Origin: Aquatica leii
Lineage: Eukaryota; Arthropoda; Insecta; Coleoptera; Lampyridae
Direction of reading: 5' to 3'
Assembly: GCA_035610365.1 (NCBI GenBank)
Contig: CM069439.1
Coordinates: 20,535,533 to 20,599,532, forward strand
DNA: 64,000 nt
The notes below the pieces were generated by a model. It was not told the DNA's origin. It saw only the letters and a program-made list of their open reading frames with translations, and ran no database searches. Shown piece by piece: positions 10,442-19,915 of the stretch. The position numbers and the translations under genes were made by a program. Each line of letters opens with the position of its first letter. Position 1 is the first letter of the stretch.

Positions 10442-11804
10442 CTACATACCAGCTATCCAGATTTCTACTACCAATTGTGCAACCACTACAGGAGAATAGC
10501 TTATTTTTTGTCAAAGACTCTAAACATTTCGTTGAAATTCTGAAAACAATAGAGCTACTACCACGGGATCAATTAGTCAGCTTCGACGTAGAAAGTCTTT
10601 ATACTAATGTGCCAGTTGAAGAAGCATTGAAAATCATCCAAACAAAGCTCCGAGAAGATGAAAAACTCCAGGAAAGAACCACGCTGCCGGTAGAAGGAAT
10701 AATGAAGCTCCTAGAATGTTGCCTCAAGAACTCGTACTTTCAGGAGAAAGACAGATTCTTCACTCAAGACGAAGGACTACCAATGGGTTCATCTCTATCA
10801 CCAGTAGTCGCCAACATCTACATGAACTGGTTTGAATCCCAGGCCATAGAGAAATCAAAATTCAAACCCAAAACATGGCTTAGATATGTTGACGATACCT
10901 TCATAATTTGGAACCACAGTAATCGGCAACTAGACCTTTTTCTACAACATCTGAACAACATCAAACCATCCATCAAATTCACTATGGAAAAGGAAAAGGA
11001 GAACTCACTTCCTTTTTTAGACGTTCACGTAACAAAGAACAAGGGAATTATGGAAACGACTGTCTACAGGAAACCGACACACACCGGTCGATATCTTAAC
11101 TTTGAATCCAACCATTCCACTTCTACGAAGAGGGAAGTAGTAAAATCTCTAATCGACAGAGCGTACAGGTTGTACAACACAAAGAAAGGGCTACGAGAAG
11201 AAATCAAAAACATTAGAAACGATCTAAGGCAGAATGGTTATCCAGAAAAGATTGTAGGAGAGCTTTTACAGAAAAAGCAATTGAACACCAAGGAACAACC
11301 TAAAACAAAAGAACTGTCCAATTCACTGCTGAGTATCCCATATGTCAAAGGTTTATCAGAATCAATAAAACGTATAGAGAAAAGCTACAACTTAAATACA
11401 GTGTTCAAATCATCGACCACCATTAGGAGTATAATTTCCAACACAAAGCCACAAACAAGTCGAGATTCCCAAAACTGTATTTACCAAGTTCCATGTGAAT
11501 GTGGCAAGTCATACGTGGGGGAAACCAAAAGACTACTTGACATCAGACTGAAAGAACATCAGACGCACACACAGAGAAGAGAGACTTCTAAGTCCGGCAT
11601 CGCGCAACATTCGTGGGATAACCAACATCGAATGAAATGGTCGGAAGCAAAAATCATACACAGAGAGGAACATTGGTACAACGGAAATTTAAAGAAGCGG
11701 CATTCATCAACAACAACAAAGACATTTTCAGCCAGCTAAGTGTCGAGATAAGCAACATAAGGAAACCACTAATCGAACCTCTAAAACAACTTAAACTTCA
11801 CTAA
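10442..11804 (+). pseudogene. Penelope-like B protein, plus copy, 5'-truncated
   Basis: It starts inside RT at PTYQLSRFLLPIVQ; an open frame reaching upstream to 10399 is a chance fusion to the inverted neighbour. RT motifs SFDVESLYTNVP, LPMGSSLSPVVANIYM, LRYVDDTFIIW and LPFLDVHVT are intact. The GIY-YIG endonuclease follows: CIYQVPCECGKSYVGETKR, with RLLDIRLKEHQ. A single missing A near 11683 (TACAACGG against TACAAACGG in the minus copy) shifts the last 40 codons; the ancestral end reads FKEAAFINNN...PLKQLKLH and stops at TAA 11802-11804. Confidence 0.9.
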
Positions 11805-11910
11805 GTAATTTTGTTAATTAATCTGTTACGCTAAGTTGATTTTGTACGCTTGAACGCTTAATTGAACATGTCTTTAGTATATCAGCTCAAGTAGTTTCTA
11901 AGTTTTTTAG

Positions 11911-11962
11911 TATTCACCTGATGACGATTGCAGATACCACAGCAATCGAAACGTTGTGTATA
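11911..11962 (+). ncRNA. Hammerhead-ribozyme-like motif, PLE B plus copy
   Basis: TATTCAC (stem I), CTGATGA (core, 11918-11924), CGATTGC..GCAATCG (7-bp stem II), AAACGTT, then GTGTATA (stem I). Core bases match C3-A9 and G12-A14. Stem III is only ACGU, self-complementary, so a dimer is more plausible than a monomer. Cleavage would follow the T before GTGTATA. Confidence 0.72.
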
Positions 11963-12029
11963 TTCGTTTCAAAATAATAAACAATGAAAGTTCTGCAGAA
12001 TGTTATTACTTCGCATCAAGACTTATCAC

Positions 12030-12565
12030 CTCCCACTAGCACCGCTTATTTACCATACTGTATGGGTTCGACAGACAAAATAAGCAGGGTGCTAAAGAAA
12101 CATAATATCAAAACTGTCTTTACGACTAAGGATACCTAGAACACTTGGTTTGCATCTGCTAGAGACAAACAAGGAGCTCTAAAACATGCAGGAGTTTATA
12201 AAATTTCTTGTTTCTGTGGATCAAGTTATATAGGACAGACGGGACGCTCTATTGAAGTAAGAGTAAAAGAGCATATGGCTGACTGCAAACATCGCAGAGT
12301 TACTAAATCAGCAGTGTCAGAACACGTGTGGAACGGACACACACTAAATTTTGACCAAACTAAAGTATTGGCTAGAACTCCTTTCTACTTTCCCAGACTA
12401 ATCCGCGAAGCTGTGGAAATAGAAAAACATCCATGTAATATAAACCGAGAAGACGGTTTAAGACTCAGCAAATCTTGGCTACCAGTATTATATCCTCTAA
12501 GACAAAGATTAACCTTCTTGGAAAGGACACAAACACTTACTCCGTGTAATAACGAAGTCAGTTAA
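12030..12565 (+). pseudogene. GIY-YIG endonuclease domain of Penelope-like element A
   Basis: PLE endonuclease: the linker STDKISRVLKKHNIKTVF, one in-frame TAG near 12138, then GVYKISCFCGSSYIGQTGRS (a GIY-YIG motif of the GVY..YIG type) with RVKEHMADC, SAVSEHVWNGHTLNF, an EIEKHPCNINREDG block and stop 12563-12565. GIY-YIG nucleases nick the target to prime reverse transcription in this class. Only one nonsense lesion is seen here; the inserted B pair destroys the gene anyway. Confidence 0.87.
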
Positions 12566-12576
12566 GCGGCAACAGA

Positions 12577-12762
12577 AAGATAAGGTCCATTAATTACGCT
12601 AATTGGTAATGATATAAATATAGTGACTTTTTCCTTCAGTGACATTTACCACTCTGAAGATTTACTTACTCCGAGATAAGGTCCGTTAATCATACTAATC
12701 GCTATTGGTATAAATATCGTCACTTACACTTTTTCCTTTAGTGACATTTACCACACTGAAGA
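12577..12762 (+). repeat. Tandem duplication in the PLE A terminal region
   Basis: Two diverged units, each running GATAAGGTCC-TTAAT-..-TATAAATA-..-CTTTTTCCTT-AGTGACATTTACCA-CTGAAGAT. The unit ends inside the hammerhead core, so the 5' core strand CTGAAGA occurs twice and only the second is followed by stem II and GAAAC. The copy at 58885-60345 has one unit. Confidence 0.75.
12613..12620 (+). promoter_or_regulatory. TATA-like box in PLE A terminal repeat (first unit)
   Basis: TATAAATA within the terminal region of element A, repeated at 12709-12716 in the second unit and as TATAAATATATAAA in the copy near 60200. Position upstream of the ribozyme suits an internal promoter; this is an inference. 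Confidence 0.35.
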
Positions 12763-12795
12763 TGCAAGCTGCAATGTCTTGCGAAACGTCAGTTT
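12751..12795 (+). ncRNA. Hammerhead-ribozyme-like motif, PLE A
   Basis: CTGAAGA (12756-12762), stem II TGCAAG/CTTGCG around a 9-nt loop, then AAACGTC. Core matches CUGANGA and GAAA; stem III is ACGU; the cleavage-site base would be C. Stem I is weak (ACT/AGT in the first repeat unit, mutated in the second). Confidence 0.62.
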
Positions 12796-12950
12796 TTTTG
12801 GGTTCACGAACGACAATAGGGCAAAGGCCAAGTTCTACTTCTTGTTTTGGCTCTCGAGGAGAGACTAGGACCAAGCCTAAGTCTAGGTGTTTAACTACGA
12901 CGCGGTCTAAGCCGAAAGTCGTTTATAATCATAAATTACTATCATAGCTA

Positions 12951-14640
12951 TTTAATTTCTTATGACTAAAAAACAAATGCATTTTGTTCAGTCAACGGTT
13001 ACGCTGTCGTACAGGCAACCAAATCTACATTATTGTTTGTCACGTGGTATAAAACAATTTTTTTTTTTTAAATAAAAATTAATTTAATTAACTTATCAAA
13101 GAAACTGTAATAAAATTTAAGCTATTTTATTAATCAATAATAACCAATCATTATTAACAGGAATAAAAATAATAACATTGCCTAGCGCATGCGCATCTTC
13201 CTTTATTGTGATCGTAAAAAGGGGTTTGCGTGTGTTAGGTGTTATCATTTAAAACATCGTTGAACTAATTTTCTTTGAATTGTCAAGCCGATTTCGTCGA
13301 GATACGAGACAAACAATAACGCTGTTGTTATCGTTGATAAACTATTAGGTTAAGTTGAAGTTTCCGCCCTTATGTCAGTGCGATTTAGTCGAATTTGGGA
13401 TTAGTGAGTGTTTACAGGAAATTCACAGATTACGGTAAGTTTTGTTGCCTTTAGACGGTCTTTAGTAAACATTAAACATCAATCACTATACCTGTCATTT
13501 TATCTTGTTTTGACTCAACAAAAGAATCGAGTAAATAATAACCGGCGATTGTTTTGCATGTTTAAAGCCCACTGCGATCTTTTTGCAAACATGACAGCGT
13601 GATCCAGGTGCACGGTTTTAAGTTATTTTTAAAAGTGACATTTTTTTAAATACTTGAAATATTCGTTTAAAAGCAGCAAATCCAAGAACCGAAATACCTG
13701 CCAATTTGAAGTTTATAATTAGGAAGGAATTTTAATGTAGGAATGTTGTATTGTGCTTTTTATTTTTATATTTAAAAAGATGGGTTAATATATTAATCTT
13801 TTTATTTTCTCAAAATGCATACATACGGGTCGTTTAATTTTTTTAGAAGATACAGATCTTTAAATAACTGAATATTTATTTTGGTTCATACATCAGTTCT
13901 TTCTCTTCGACGCTGGGCTTCAAAAACAATTTCAAGTATGCGACGTAAGGGTTAAATAAATGTCGTTTTTCTAGATATCAGATCATAGGCCAGAATTCTC
14001 ACAGTTAATTTTGTTGACGTAACTTTTTCTCGTATGGTTTGCTATTTCAATCTTGTTACGTAACTTTATCTTCAGATTTCGCATTTTTTCTCACAGACGT
14101 GATTTGTTGAGTTATCTTTATTTGCGAAAAATTCGTAGACGTCAAAATCACAAACAACCGGAAATTTGTTATTCTCCACGAGTAGTAAATTTATTTATAT
14201 TATAATATATATTAAAGTATATAGGGAAACAAATCTGTGTTTTGGAAGACGCGGAAAATTTGCTTTTTTATTTTGATTTTGCCTAAGATATTTATTGCGT
14301 AGGTGCTATCAAACATTTAATTTAATAAAAAATCTTCATATATATTATTTATGCATATAGAGACTTACTTCTCTTTCTTTCTTTCTTCTTCTTCCTTTCG
14401 AGACACACAACAAAAACTTGTATACTTAGACTTAGTTTTTTCCAGGTTCAGTCTTCTGTATTGTGAATATTTGTTATAGTCTCCGTCTTCGTTTTCCAAT
14501 TCTTGAAATCTAACTTTTGGTTCATTTTGCCTTTAAGCAGATTTTTCAAGTTCAAAATTGCGTTTACAAAGATGTAAGTTGTTTTTGCACAAAGAAAAAT
14601 TATCTCGGGAGTTCATCGAGTTTTGTTTTAGGTTCTGTTA
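12951..14640. other. Gene-free stretch with a possible first exon
   Basis: AT-rich and without a convincing coding frame. It includes a palindrome GCGCATGCGC near 13185, a splice-donor-like site at 13435 (separate entry), a segment 13970-14120 weakly similar to 23090-23250, and a pyrimidine tract at 14370-14400 (CTTT/CTTCTT). Confidence 0.4.
13185..13434 (+). other. Candidate untranslated first exon of a host gene
   Basis: An NRF1/EWG-type palindrome (AGCGCATGCGCA, about 13185) is followed by a less AT-rich stretch of 240 bp ending in a consensus donor ATTACG|GTAAGT at 13434/13435. The only ATG near the end opens an 11-codon frame, so an untranslated exon is more likely than a coding one. 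No downstream exon was recognised. Inference only. Confidence 0.25.
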
Positions 14641-15055
14641 CCGTTGGTGTTCCGAATATGAGTTTCAGATATAGTGGCGATCCTAATTTAATTTAGTGTA
14701 GAGATGTGATTGCTCACCTCGATTTGCTAGATCTGTTTTATGTTTTATCCGTTATCGCATAAGGTGAGCTTTCGTGGCAGTGGACATCTTCAGAGCCCGG
14801 AAACAACAATCGATTGCGCCGTGAAGTCTCGCTTTTATACACCGGCCTCCGATCGATAAAACTGGTTTCCAAATCTCCAGTAAAAGAAAACTAGAATTTC
14901 ATTTAATATTAAAAGAATTTTTAATTATTTCAATGAATTCCTTAATTTTTGCTGATAGTAATTAGAAAAATTTGCCAAACTTTTAGTGTTTCCAAACATA
15001 ATTTGATGACTGGTTTCTAGCACGTGTTCCGCTACCGCTCAAAACTAACCAGAAT
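14640..15055 (-). pseudogene. Penelope-like D/E family, inverted 3' end (GIY-YIG tail)
   Basis: Minus-strand translation of 14920-15030 reads SGSGTRA.. in one frame and AVAEHVLETSHQIMFGNTK with NFSNYYQQKLRNS in another, the last part of a PLE GIY-YIG domain. It is followed by a tail with TATAAAAG (near 14843) and CTGAAGA..CGAAAGCTC. The same tail occurs in plus orientation at 19740-19915 (GCGAGACTT.ACGGC). It meets the plus-oriented D copy at about 15055, making a head-to-head pair with outward 3' ends. Confidence 0.6.
14762..14798 (-). ncRNA. Degenerate hammerhead-like motif, PLE D/E
   Basis: Minus strand: CTCTGAAGA, a poor stem II of about 13 nt, then CGAAAGCTC. The two core strands are present and stem III is the palindrome AGCU; stem II no longer pairs well, so it is probably inactive. 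The D copy reads GAAACCTC at the same place. Confidence 0.35.
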
Positions 15056-15174
15056 GTCAGTCGGTTGCAAAAGAAAATTATGCAACTTCTGAGTATTTGT
15101 TTAATAACGTGCCAGTACCTGATTCAATTAACATCTTTATTCAGCGAGAAAAATATTTCAAGCGACATAGTGCC
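15056..15174 (+). pseudogene. Penelope-like D, RT segment 1
   Basis: Reads LFNNVPVPDSI in one frame and SLFSEKNISSDIVP in the next: the RT block that follows the FDV..LFTNVP motif of PLEs. It is interrupted at GACATAGTGCC (15164-15174) by the family C composite and resumes at 17704 with the same 11 bases and DIVPIIEKCL. Confidence 0.7.
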
Positions 15175-15265
15175 TGTAATAGCGAAGGTTTCCACGGCCG
15201 GAATCTATACTAAGATAAGAATGTTTTCCGGGTTTGGACTGTGTCATTGTTGTTGTAACCGAAGT

Positions 15266-15311
15266 TGTCAACGTTTCGCCCACTTTCTTAAGTGGCTTCA
15301 ACAGGGCGTGA
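15266..15311 (-). ncRNA. Hammerhead-like motif, PLE C1 (mutated core)
   Basis: Minus strand: GCC, CTGTTGA (A6 of the core changed to T), AGCCACTT..AGTGGGC, GAAACGTT, GAC. Same layout as 17607-17649, but the core substitution should inactivate it. Confidence 0.55.
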
Positions 15312-15367
15312 CAGAAATCGAAGAACTTAAATAAGCAACCGCAATCCAACTAAAAATTTCTCAAAAG

Positions 15368-15516
15368 TTAGGTTATCCACTTGTGAAACAAGCCATAATC
15401 TAAACTCTGAAAAGGTAAGAAAGAAAACGATATCTTGAAAAAGCAAACGAAAATCTAACAAAGAACCACTACCGAGTTAGGTAATGAACTTGTGAACCAA
15501 GCCAGATTGATTCTAA
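15368..15516 (-). other. Two tandem hairpins in the PLE C 3' untranslated region (C1)
   Basis: Hairpins at 15368-15403 and 15476-15516 share TTAG/CTAA outer pairs and an inner CTTG..CAAG stem with a TTCA-type loop. The second has a 4-5 nt insertion relative to other copies. Also seen at 47767-47911, 50546-50690 and 51201-51238. Confidence 0.6.
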
Positions 15517-15517
15517 A

Positions 15518-17500
15518 CTACGTAGAAGTCTCCGTATATAAAGGAAAAGGATTGTCATGGATGGTTGAGCTCGACTCTGATTGGGTTACGGTTGATAAGG
15601 GGCGTGTTTTCGATAAATGACTAATGACCGGGAACCAAAGAGGGGATAGCTCGAAACCATGATCGCGATTGAAGTTATTGGGGTGTCTGATGATTTTTTG
15701 CTTTCTCAAAATTTCCTGTTGAAAAAGAATGGAGATTTGGCAATCAACGAAACATTATCAAAATCTATCTTGTGACCTGTAGTAAAATGATATACCTTTT
15801 CCTTATACAACGATCATGTTCTGAAATGCGAGTAATGACGGAACGACTGGTTTCACCAATGTAGACTAAACCACATAAACAAGAAATTTGGTATACACCT
15901 TGAGATGAAAGTGTAGGAAATTTGTCTTTGGGAGAAGGAAGAATCTGAGAGATTTTGCCTGTCGAGTTGAATATGGCTTTAATACCATTCTTACGAAGAA
16001 GTTTTCCTATTTGATCTGTAACTTTGTGAATGTTGAGTAAAAAGGCCAATTTCGGGTTGGATTCGGGAGTAGAAATGTCCTTAGGTAATCGAGTACGTGG
16101 ATGTAGACGACGATTAATAACTCTATGAATATCTCGCTTTACATAACCATTGTTCACTAAGGTTTTAGTAAGATAAGGGAGTTCCGAGTCTAGAATCTCA
16201 GGTTGGCAAATAGAAAATGCACGATGAACCAAAGATTCAATAACAGAACGTTTCTGTGCAGGATGATGATGAGACGAAGCATGAAGGTATCTGTCCGTAT
16301 GGGTGGGTTTGCGATAAACAGAATGGCCCAGAAATCCGTCGGGCTTACGAGTCACAAGAACGTCAAGAAATGGAAGAGAACCATTACTTTCGATTTCCAT
16401 AGTAAATTTGATATCTATGTGTTGATTGTTAAGATGATCAAGAAACTTAGAAGATGACCAAACAATAAACGTGTCATCCACATACCTAAACCACACTATA
16501 GGTTTTAATATTGATGATTCCAAAGCAACCGTTTCAAAGGATTCCATAAAAATGTTAGCTACAACAGGTGATAGAGGAGAACCCATAGCAGCACCAGAAA
16601 CCTGTTCGTAAAACTTGTTATCAAATTGAAAGTAAGTAGAGTATAGACACTTATCAATAAGAGGAACCAAACTCAAGTACTTGCCATGTTGAGACAGAAT
16701 CTGTTTGATGATAATAAGCAAATCCCCAATAGGAACTTTAGTAAAAAGTGAAGTAACATCAAAGCTCACGAGAAGATCTTGGGGTTCAAGTTTTATAGTT
16801 TCTAGACGTTGAATAAAATGCTGAGAGTTGAGGATGTGAGAAGAGGGTTTACCTGTAAACTCGCAAAGAATGTTGGACAAGAACTTGGCTAGCTTGTAGG
16901 TAGGAGATTGGATAGTACTGACGATAGGTCAAAAAGGAATACCTTGTTTGTGAATTTTGGGAAGTCCCTATAGACGAGGTGGTTTAGAATCTGATGGGGT
17001 AAGTCGATCTAGTTTTAGGAGGTAGATTGGAAGATTTGATGATTTGGCTGACCTCACGTTCAAGCCTCGAAATGGGGTTGTGAGTTAGAAGAGCGTAAGT
17101 TTCCCCAGACAAAATAGAATTAATATTCGTAACATAATCAATTTGGTTCAAAACTACAGTAGCGTTGCCTTTGTCGGCTGGAAGAACAATAATATCAGGG
17201 TTCTTACGAAGATTTTTTAGAGCTGACTCTTCCGACTTAGACATGTTGGATTTAAGAATTTTAGATGATTCAAGGATTTTGCCAGTGTTAATACGAATGG
17301 GATCTGAGATGTGGCGAGGAAGATGTCTTATAGAAGACTCAACAGCACATAACATATCTTCTTTAGGACTACGTTTCGGAGCAACGCAAAATTCCAACCC
17401 TTAGAGAGCACCGATTCCTGTTCTGAGGTGAGGACCAAACTAGATAAATTGACAGTCGTAGAGTGGTATCAGACTGCTGGTAAGTAATGTTGTCGAAGAG
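15518..17500 (-). pseudogene. Penelope-like C protein, copy C1
   Basis: Segments: 16984-17397 N-terminal PLE region (LRKNPDIIVLPADKGNATVVLN), 15765-16880 RT plus start of endonuclease (LLVSFDVTSLFTKVP, AAMGSPLSPVVANIFMESFE, catalytic FRYVDDTFIVW, LPFLDVLVTRK, YRKPTHTDRYL; then GVYQISCLCGLVYIGETSRS), and 15518-15709 the C-terminus (HPNNFNRDHGFELSPLWFPV). Lesions: frame breaks near 16930-16985 and a deletion near 15790 removing the SKSAVAEHH block of GIY-YIG. A few residues of SHGHLEL are missing after the YVDD motif. Confidence 0.9.
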
Positions 17501-17555
17501 TTTCCAATCATCCGGGAATATAGTCAACTCAAGATGAAGTTAAAAGAGTCTCGCC

Positions 17556-17703
17556 TAGTTCTTAGTTAGATTTCGGTTGCTTGTTTGAGTTTTGCGATTT
17601 ATCTCACGCCCTGATGAAGCCCCTTACGAAAGTGGGCGAAACGTTGGCAACTTCGGTTACAACAACAATGACACGGTCCAAACCTGGAAGACATTCTTAT
17701 CTT
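17556..17703 (+). mobile_element. Inverted PLE C terminal piece (C1')
   Basis: Plus-oriented end of the 3' untranslated region plus hammerhead and start of the downstream coding frame (MKPLTKVGETLATSVTT), ending at GGAAGACATTCTTATCTT just before the target duplication. Confidence 0.85.
17607..17649 (+). ncRNA. Hammerhead-ribozyme-like motif, PLE C1'
   Basis: GCC (stem I), CTGATGA (17611-17617), AGCCC..GGGC (stem II with a long loop), GAAACGTT, GGC (stem I). Best preserved family C core in the window. Stem III ACGU is self-complementary. The ATG of CTGATGA opens the frame MKPLTKVGETL. Confidence 0.7.
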
Positions 17704-18150
17704 GACATAGTGCCCATTATCGAAAAATGTTTGACGTCTATATATTTTACTTTTCGAGAATAGTTTCACACACTAACATCAGGATTCGCCATGGTTTCTC
17801 CGCTTTTGCCGGTTGTTGCTAATATATTTATGAAAGAGTTTGAGAAAAAAAGCTTTATCCACAATGGTGATACAGATACGTAGATGACACCTTTTTCATT
17901 TGGCAGCATGGTCCTTCTAAGCTCAACGAGTTTTTATGTCATTGAAACTCAATTAATCAAAATATTCGTTTTACTATGGAATTAGAAAGGAACTTCTCTT
18001 TACCATTTTTGGACGTTTTAGTTAATCAAAATGAAAATGGTCCATTATCACAATCAGTTTATCGAAAACCTACCTATACAGATACATATTTAAAAGGATT
18101 GTCTCATCATCACTTTTCTCAGAAATTATCGGTACTGAATTCTTTAGTCT
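17704..18150 (+). pseudogene. Penelope-like D, RT segment 2
   Basis: DIVPIIEKCLTSIYFTF, then FAMVSPLLPVVANIFMKEFE (motif normally AMGSPLSP), a frame-shifted YVDD region around 17870, and LPFLDVLVNQNENG with YRKPTYTDTYLKG (17976-18150). It ends at GAATTCTTTAGTCT where LINE 1 inserted, and continues at 19556. Confidence 0.75.
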
Positions 18151-19555
18151 GGACAGTTTGGGAGAAAAGGAAATACACAGAAATAGATTGAAAATGTTGG
18201 AATTCTGTATTACGAACAACTTAAAAATAGAAAACTCTTTCTGTGAAGATCGGTACACTTTTTTAGCAGAAGGAAGAAATGTAAAGAGGGTAATTGACTT
18301 CACTGTATATAGTCAAAGAAATCAAAGTACGAAAGGAGGCAGAACTTAGTACAAATGACAGACTGATCGTGGCAAAAATATACCAACCCATAATAGTGAA
18401 AGAAGAATGCAGTACATATAAGAAGATTAATATATGCCGACTAAAAAATGAAAAGTTGAAGAAACAATACGCAGAGAAAACCATACCCTGCAAACCTAAC
18501 GGAGGAATAATACAAACTTAAACTTAAAAAGAAGATGAAAAATTTTTAAGGAAACTATAATACGGCAGCGAAGATATGCGAAATTAAAAAAATAGAAAAG
18601 GAGATAAACGAACTAGATCGTGGACTGATCTGAAGAATGGAGCAACAGTCTAATAATCCCCATTTACAAAAAAGTAGACAAAACAAACTGTGAGAACTAC
18701 CGAGCTATATGTCTATCATTAGTAGTATACAAAACATACACCAGAATTATAGAACAGAAAATAAGAAAGTATACAGAAGACAGATTGATGCACTACTCTA
18801 ATGATGCTGACATAGTTCTAATCGCAGACACTAAACGAAAAATGCAAAAACTCTTAAATGCTTGGATAGAGGAGATAGAGAACAGGTATATGAAAGTTAA
18901 CATGGATAAGAGTAAAGCAATGGTGTGAAATATATAATTTTAACTATACTGGAAAAATGATGGAAGAAGTAACAACAATAGAGTACCTCTAGGAAGTACA
19001 TTTACAAACAATGGGAAGTAGGATTTAGAAATTGCAAATAAGACAAAAAAGGCAACTAAGGCATATTACGCGTTTTACAAAACCATTTTCGGAAACAAAG
19101 AAATAAGTAGGAAGATTAAATTAACGATACATAATACCATAATGAACCCTATAATGCTATACTTTAGTGAGACCTGGACTATCCATCATAAACACAAATC
19201 CAAGTTAACAGCTATGAAAATGAGGGTGTTAAGGAAAATAATCAACAAAACCAAAATGGATCGGATAAAAAACGAATATATCAAACCCAGCTAAATCAGG
19301 AACTAGTATGCAGAAAAATAGAGAATAAACAGATGGAATGGTTTGGTTATCTTATACGAATGCAACTAGATTGACAATGTAAAAAGAAGAAGAGGGGAAG
19401 ACCAAAAACAACATGGCTAAGTCAAATTATCAATATTAAACAATCTAGAGGAAAAACGGTAAATGATATGAGAGAAGATACCAGTGACAGGAAGAAATGG
19501 ACTCTAGAAACAACTGAACACAACCCGATTAGGGTATCAGGACAAGGAAGAAGAA
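18151..19555 (+). mobile_element. Non-LTR retrotransposon (LINE 1), deleted, 14-bp TSD
   Basis: Starts in the endonuclease domain (LKMLEFCITNNLKIENSF, GRNVKRVIDF, AELSTNDRLIVAKIYQP). RT follows with KTNCENYRAICLSLVVYK, then a deletion jumps to the catalytic region HYSNDADIVLIADTK (normally YADD) and MNPIMLYFSETWTI. The tail (RRRGRPKTTWLSQI) ends in GGACAAGGAAGAAGAAG. GAATTCTTTAGTCT at 18137-18150 and 19556-19569 is the target duplication, inside PLE D. Truncated at 5' and internally; dead. Confidence 0.85.
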
Positions 19556-19915
19556 GAATTCTTTAGTCTACAGGGCTGTTTCTTCAAGTCAGCTCCAAGC
19601 TCTTCAAAAAGAGTTAAATCATCTAACCAAGGTGTCGTAAACAATTACAATAGAAAAAGTATTAAACAACGTCTGCGAAATCAAGAGTTACAACGGAATT
19701 TATGTCTCAACCAGTGCCTATTGCTTATCTACTCTATATCAAAGTTAGCGGTGCTAAACGATCTTTGAAGTCGACGGTAGTGGAACACAAGTTAGAAACG
19801 GTTCATTAAATTATGTTTGAAAGCGAGACTTAACGGCAGAATCATTTAGTTTGTTTGTGGATCTGTCCACTGCGACTTGTGATGAAACCTCAGGTTGTGT
19901 GATAACGACAACACG
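19556..19915 (+). pseudogene. Penelope-like D, segment 3 and terminal region
   Basis: After LINE 1 the frame gives VYRAVSSSQLQALQKELNHLTK, then NNYNRKSIKQRLRNQ in another frame: the PLE connection region. A deletion removes most of GIY-YIG (from ATTATGTTTGAAA directly to the tail GCGAGACTTAACGGC). The tail matches the inverted copy at 14640-14860. Its end merges into the long-TIR transposon at an uncertain boundary (19890-19945). Confidence 0.6.

Larger units (their letters stand above)
8214..12017. mobile_element. Penelope-like B composite: head-to-head inverted pair, 12-bp TSD
   Basis: Two family B copies, minus (8214-10441) then plus (10442-12017), are joined at their truncated 5' ends; their 3' ends point outward. 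AAGACTTATCAC flanks the whole unit at 8202-8213 and 12018-12029, so it entered as one event inside element A. The arms 8243-9768 and 10442-12017 are nearly identical inverted repeats separated by about 670 bp of sequence unique to the minus copy. The left end has 29 bp (8214-8242) not present on the right. Confidence 0.9.
12018..12950 (+). mobile_element. Penelope-like element A, 3' part
   Basis: Continuation of the element broken at 8213, starting with the repeated target AAGACTTATCAC. It holds the GIY-YIG coding part (to 12565), a duplicated block of about 85 bp (12577-12661 and 12673-12762) with TATAAATA in each unit, and a hammerhead-like motif. Similarity to the second family A copy continues to about 12950. 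Confidence 0.8.
15175..17703. mobile_element. Penelope-like C composite 1 (C1 minus + inverted terminal piece), 11-bp TSD
   Basis: A 5'-truncated minus copy (15175-17555) is joined at its truncated end to a plus-oriented terminal piece of the same family (17556-17703). GACATAGTGCC flanks the unit at 15164-15174 and 17704-17714, so both parts arrived in one insertion into PLE D. Confidence 0.88.
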
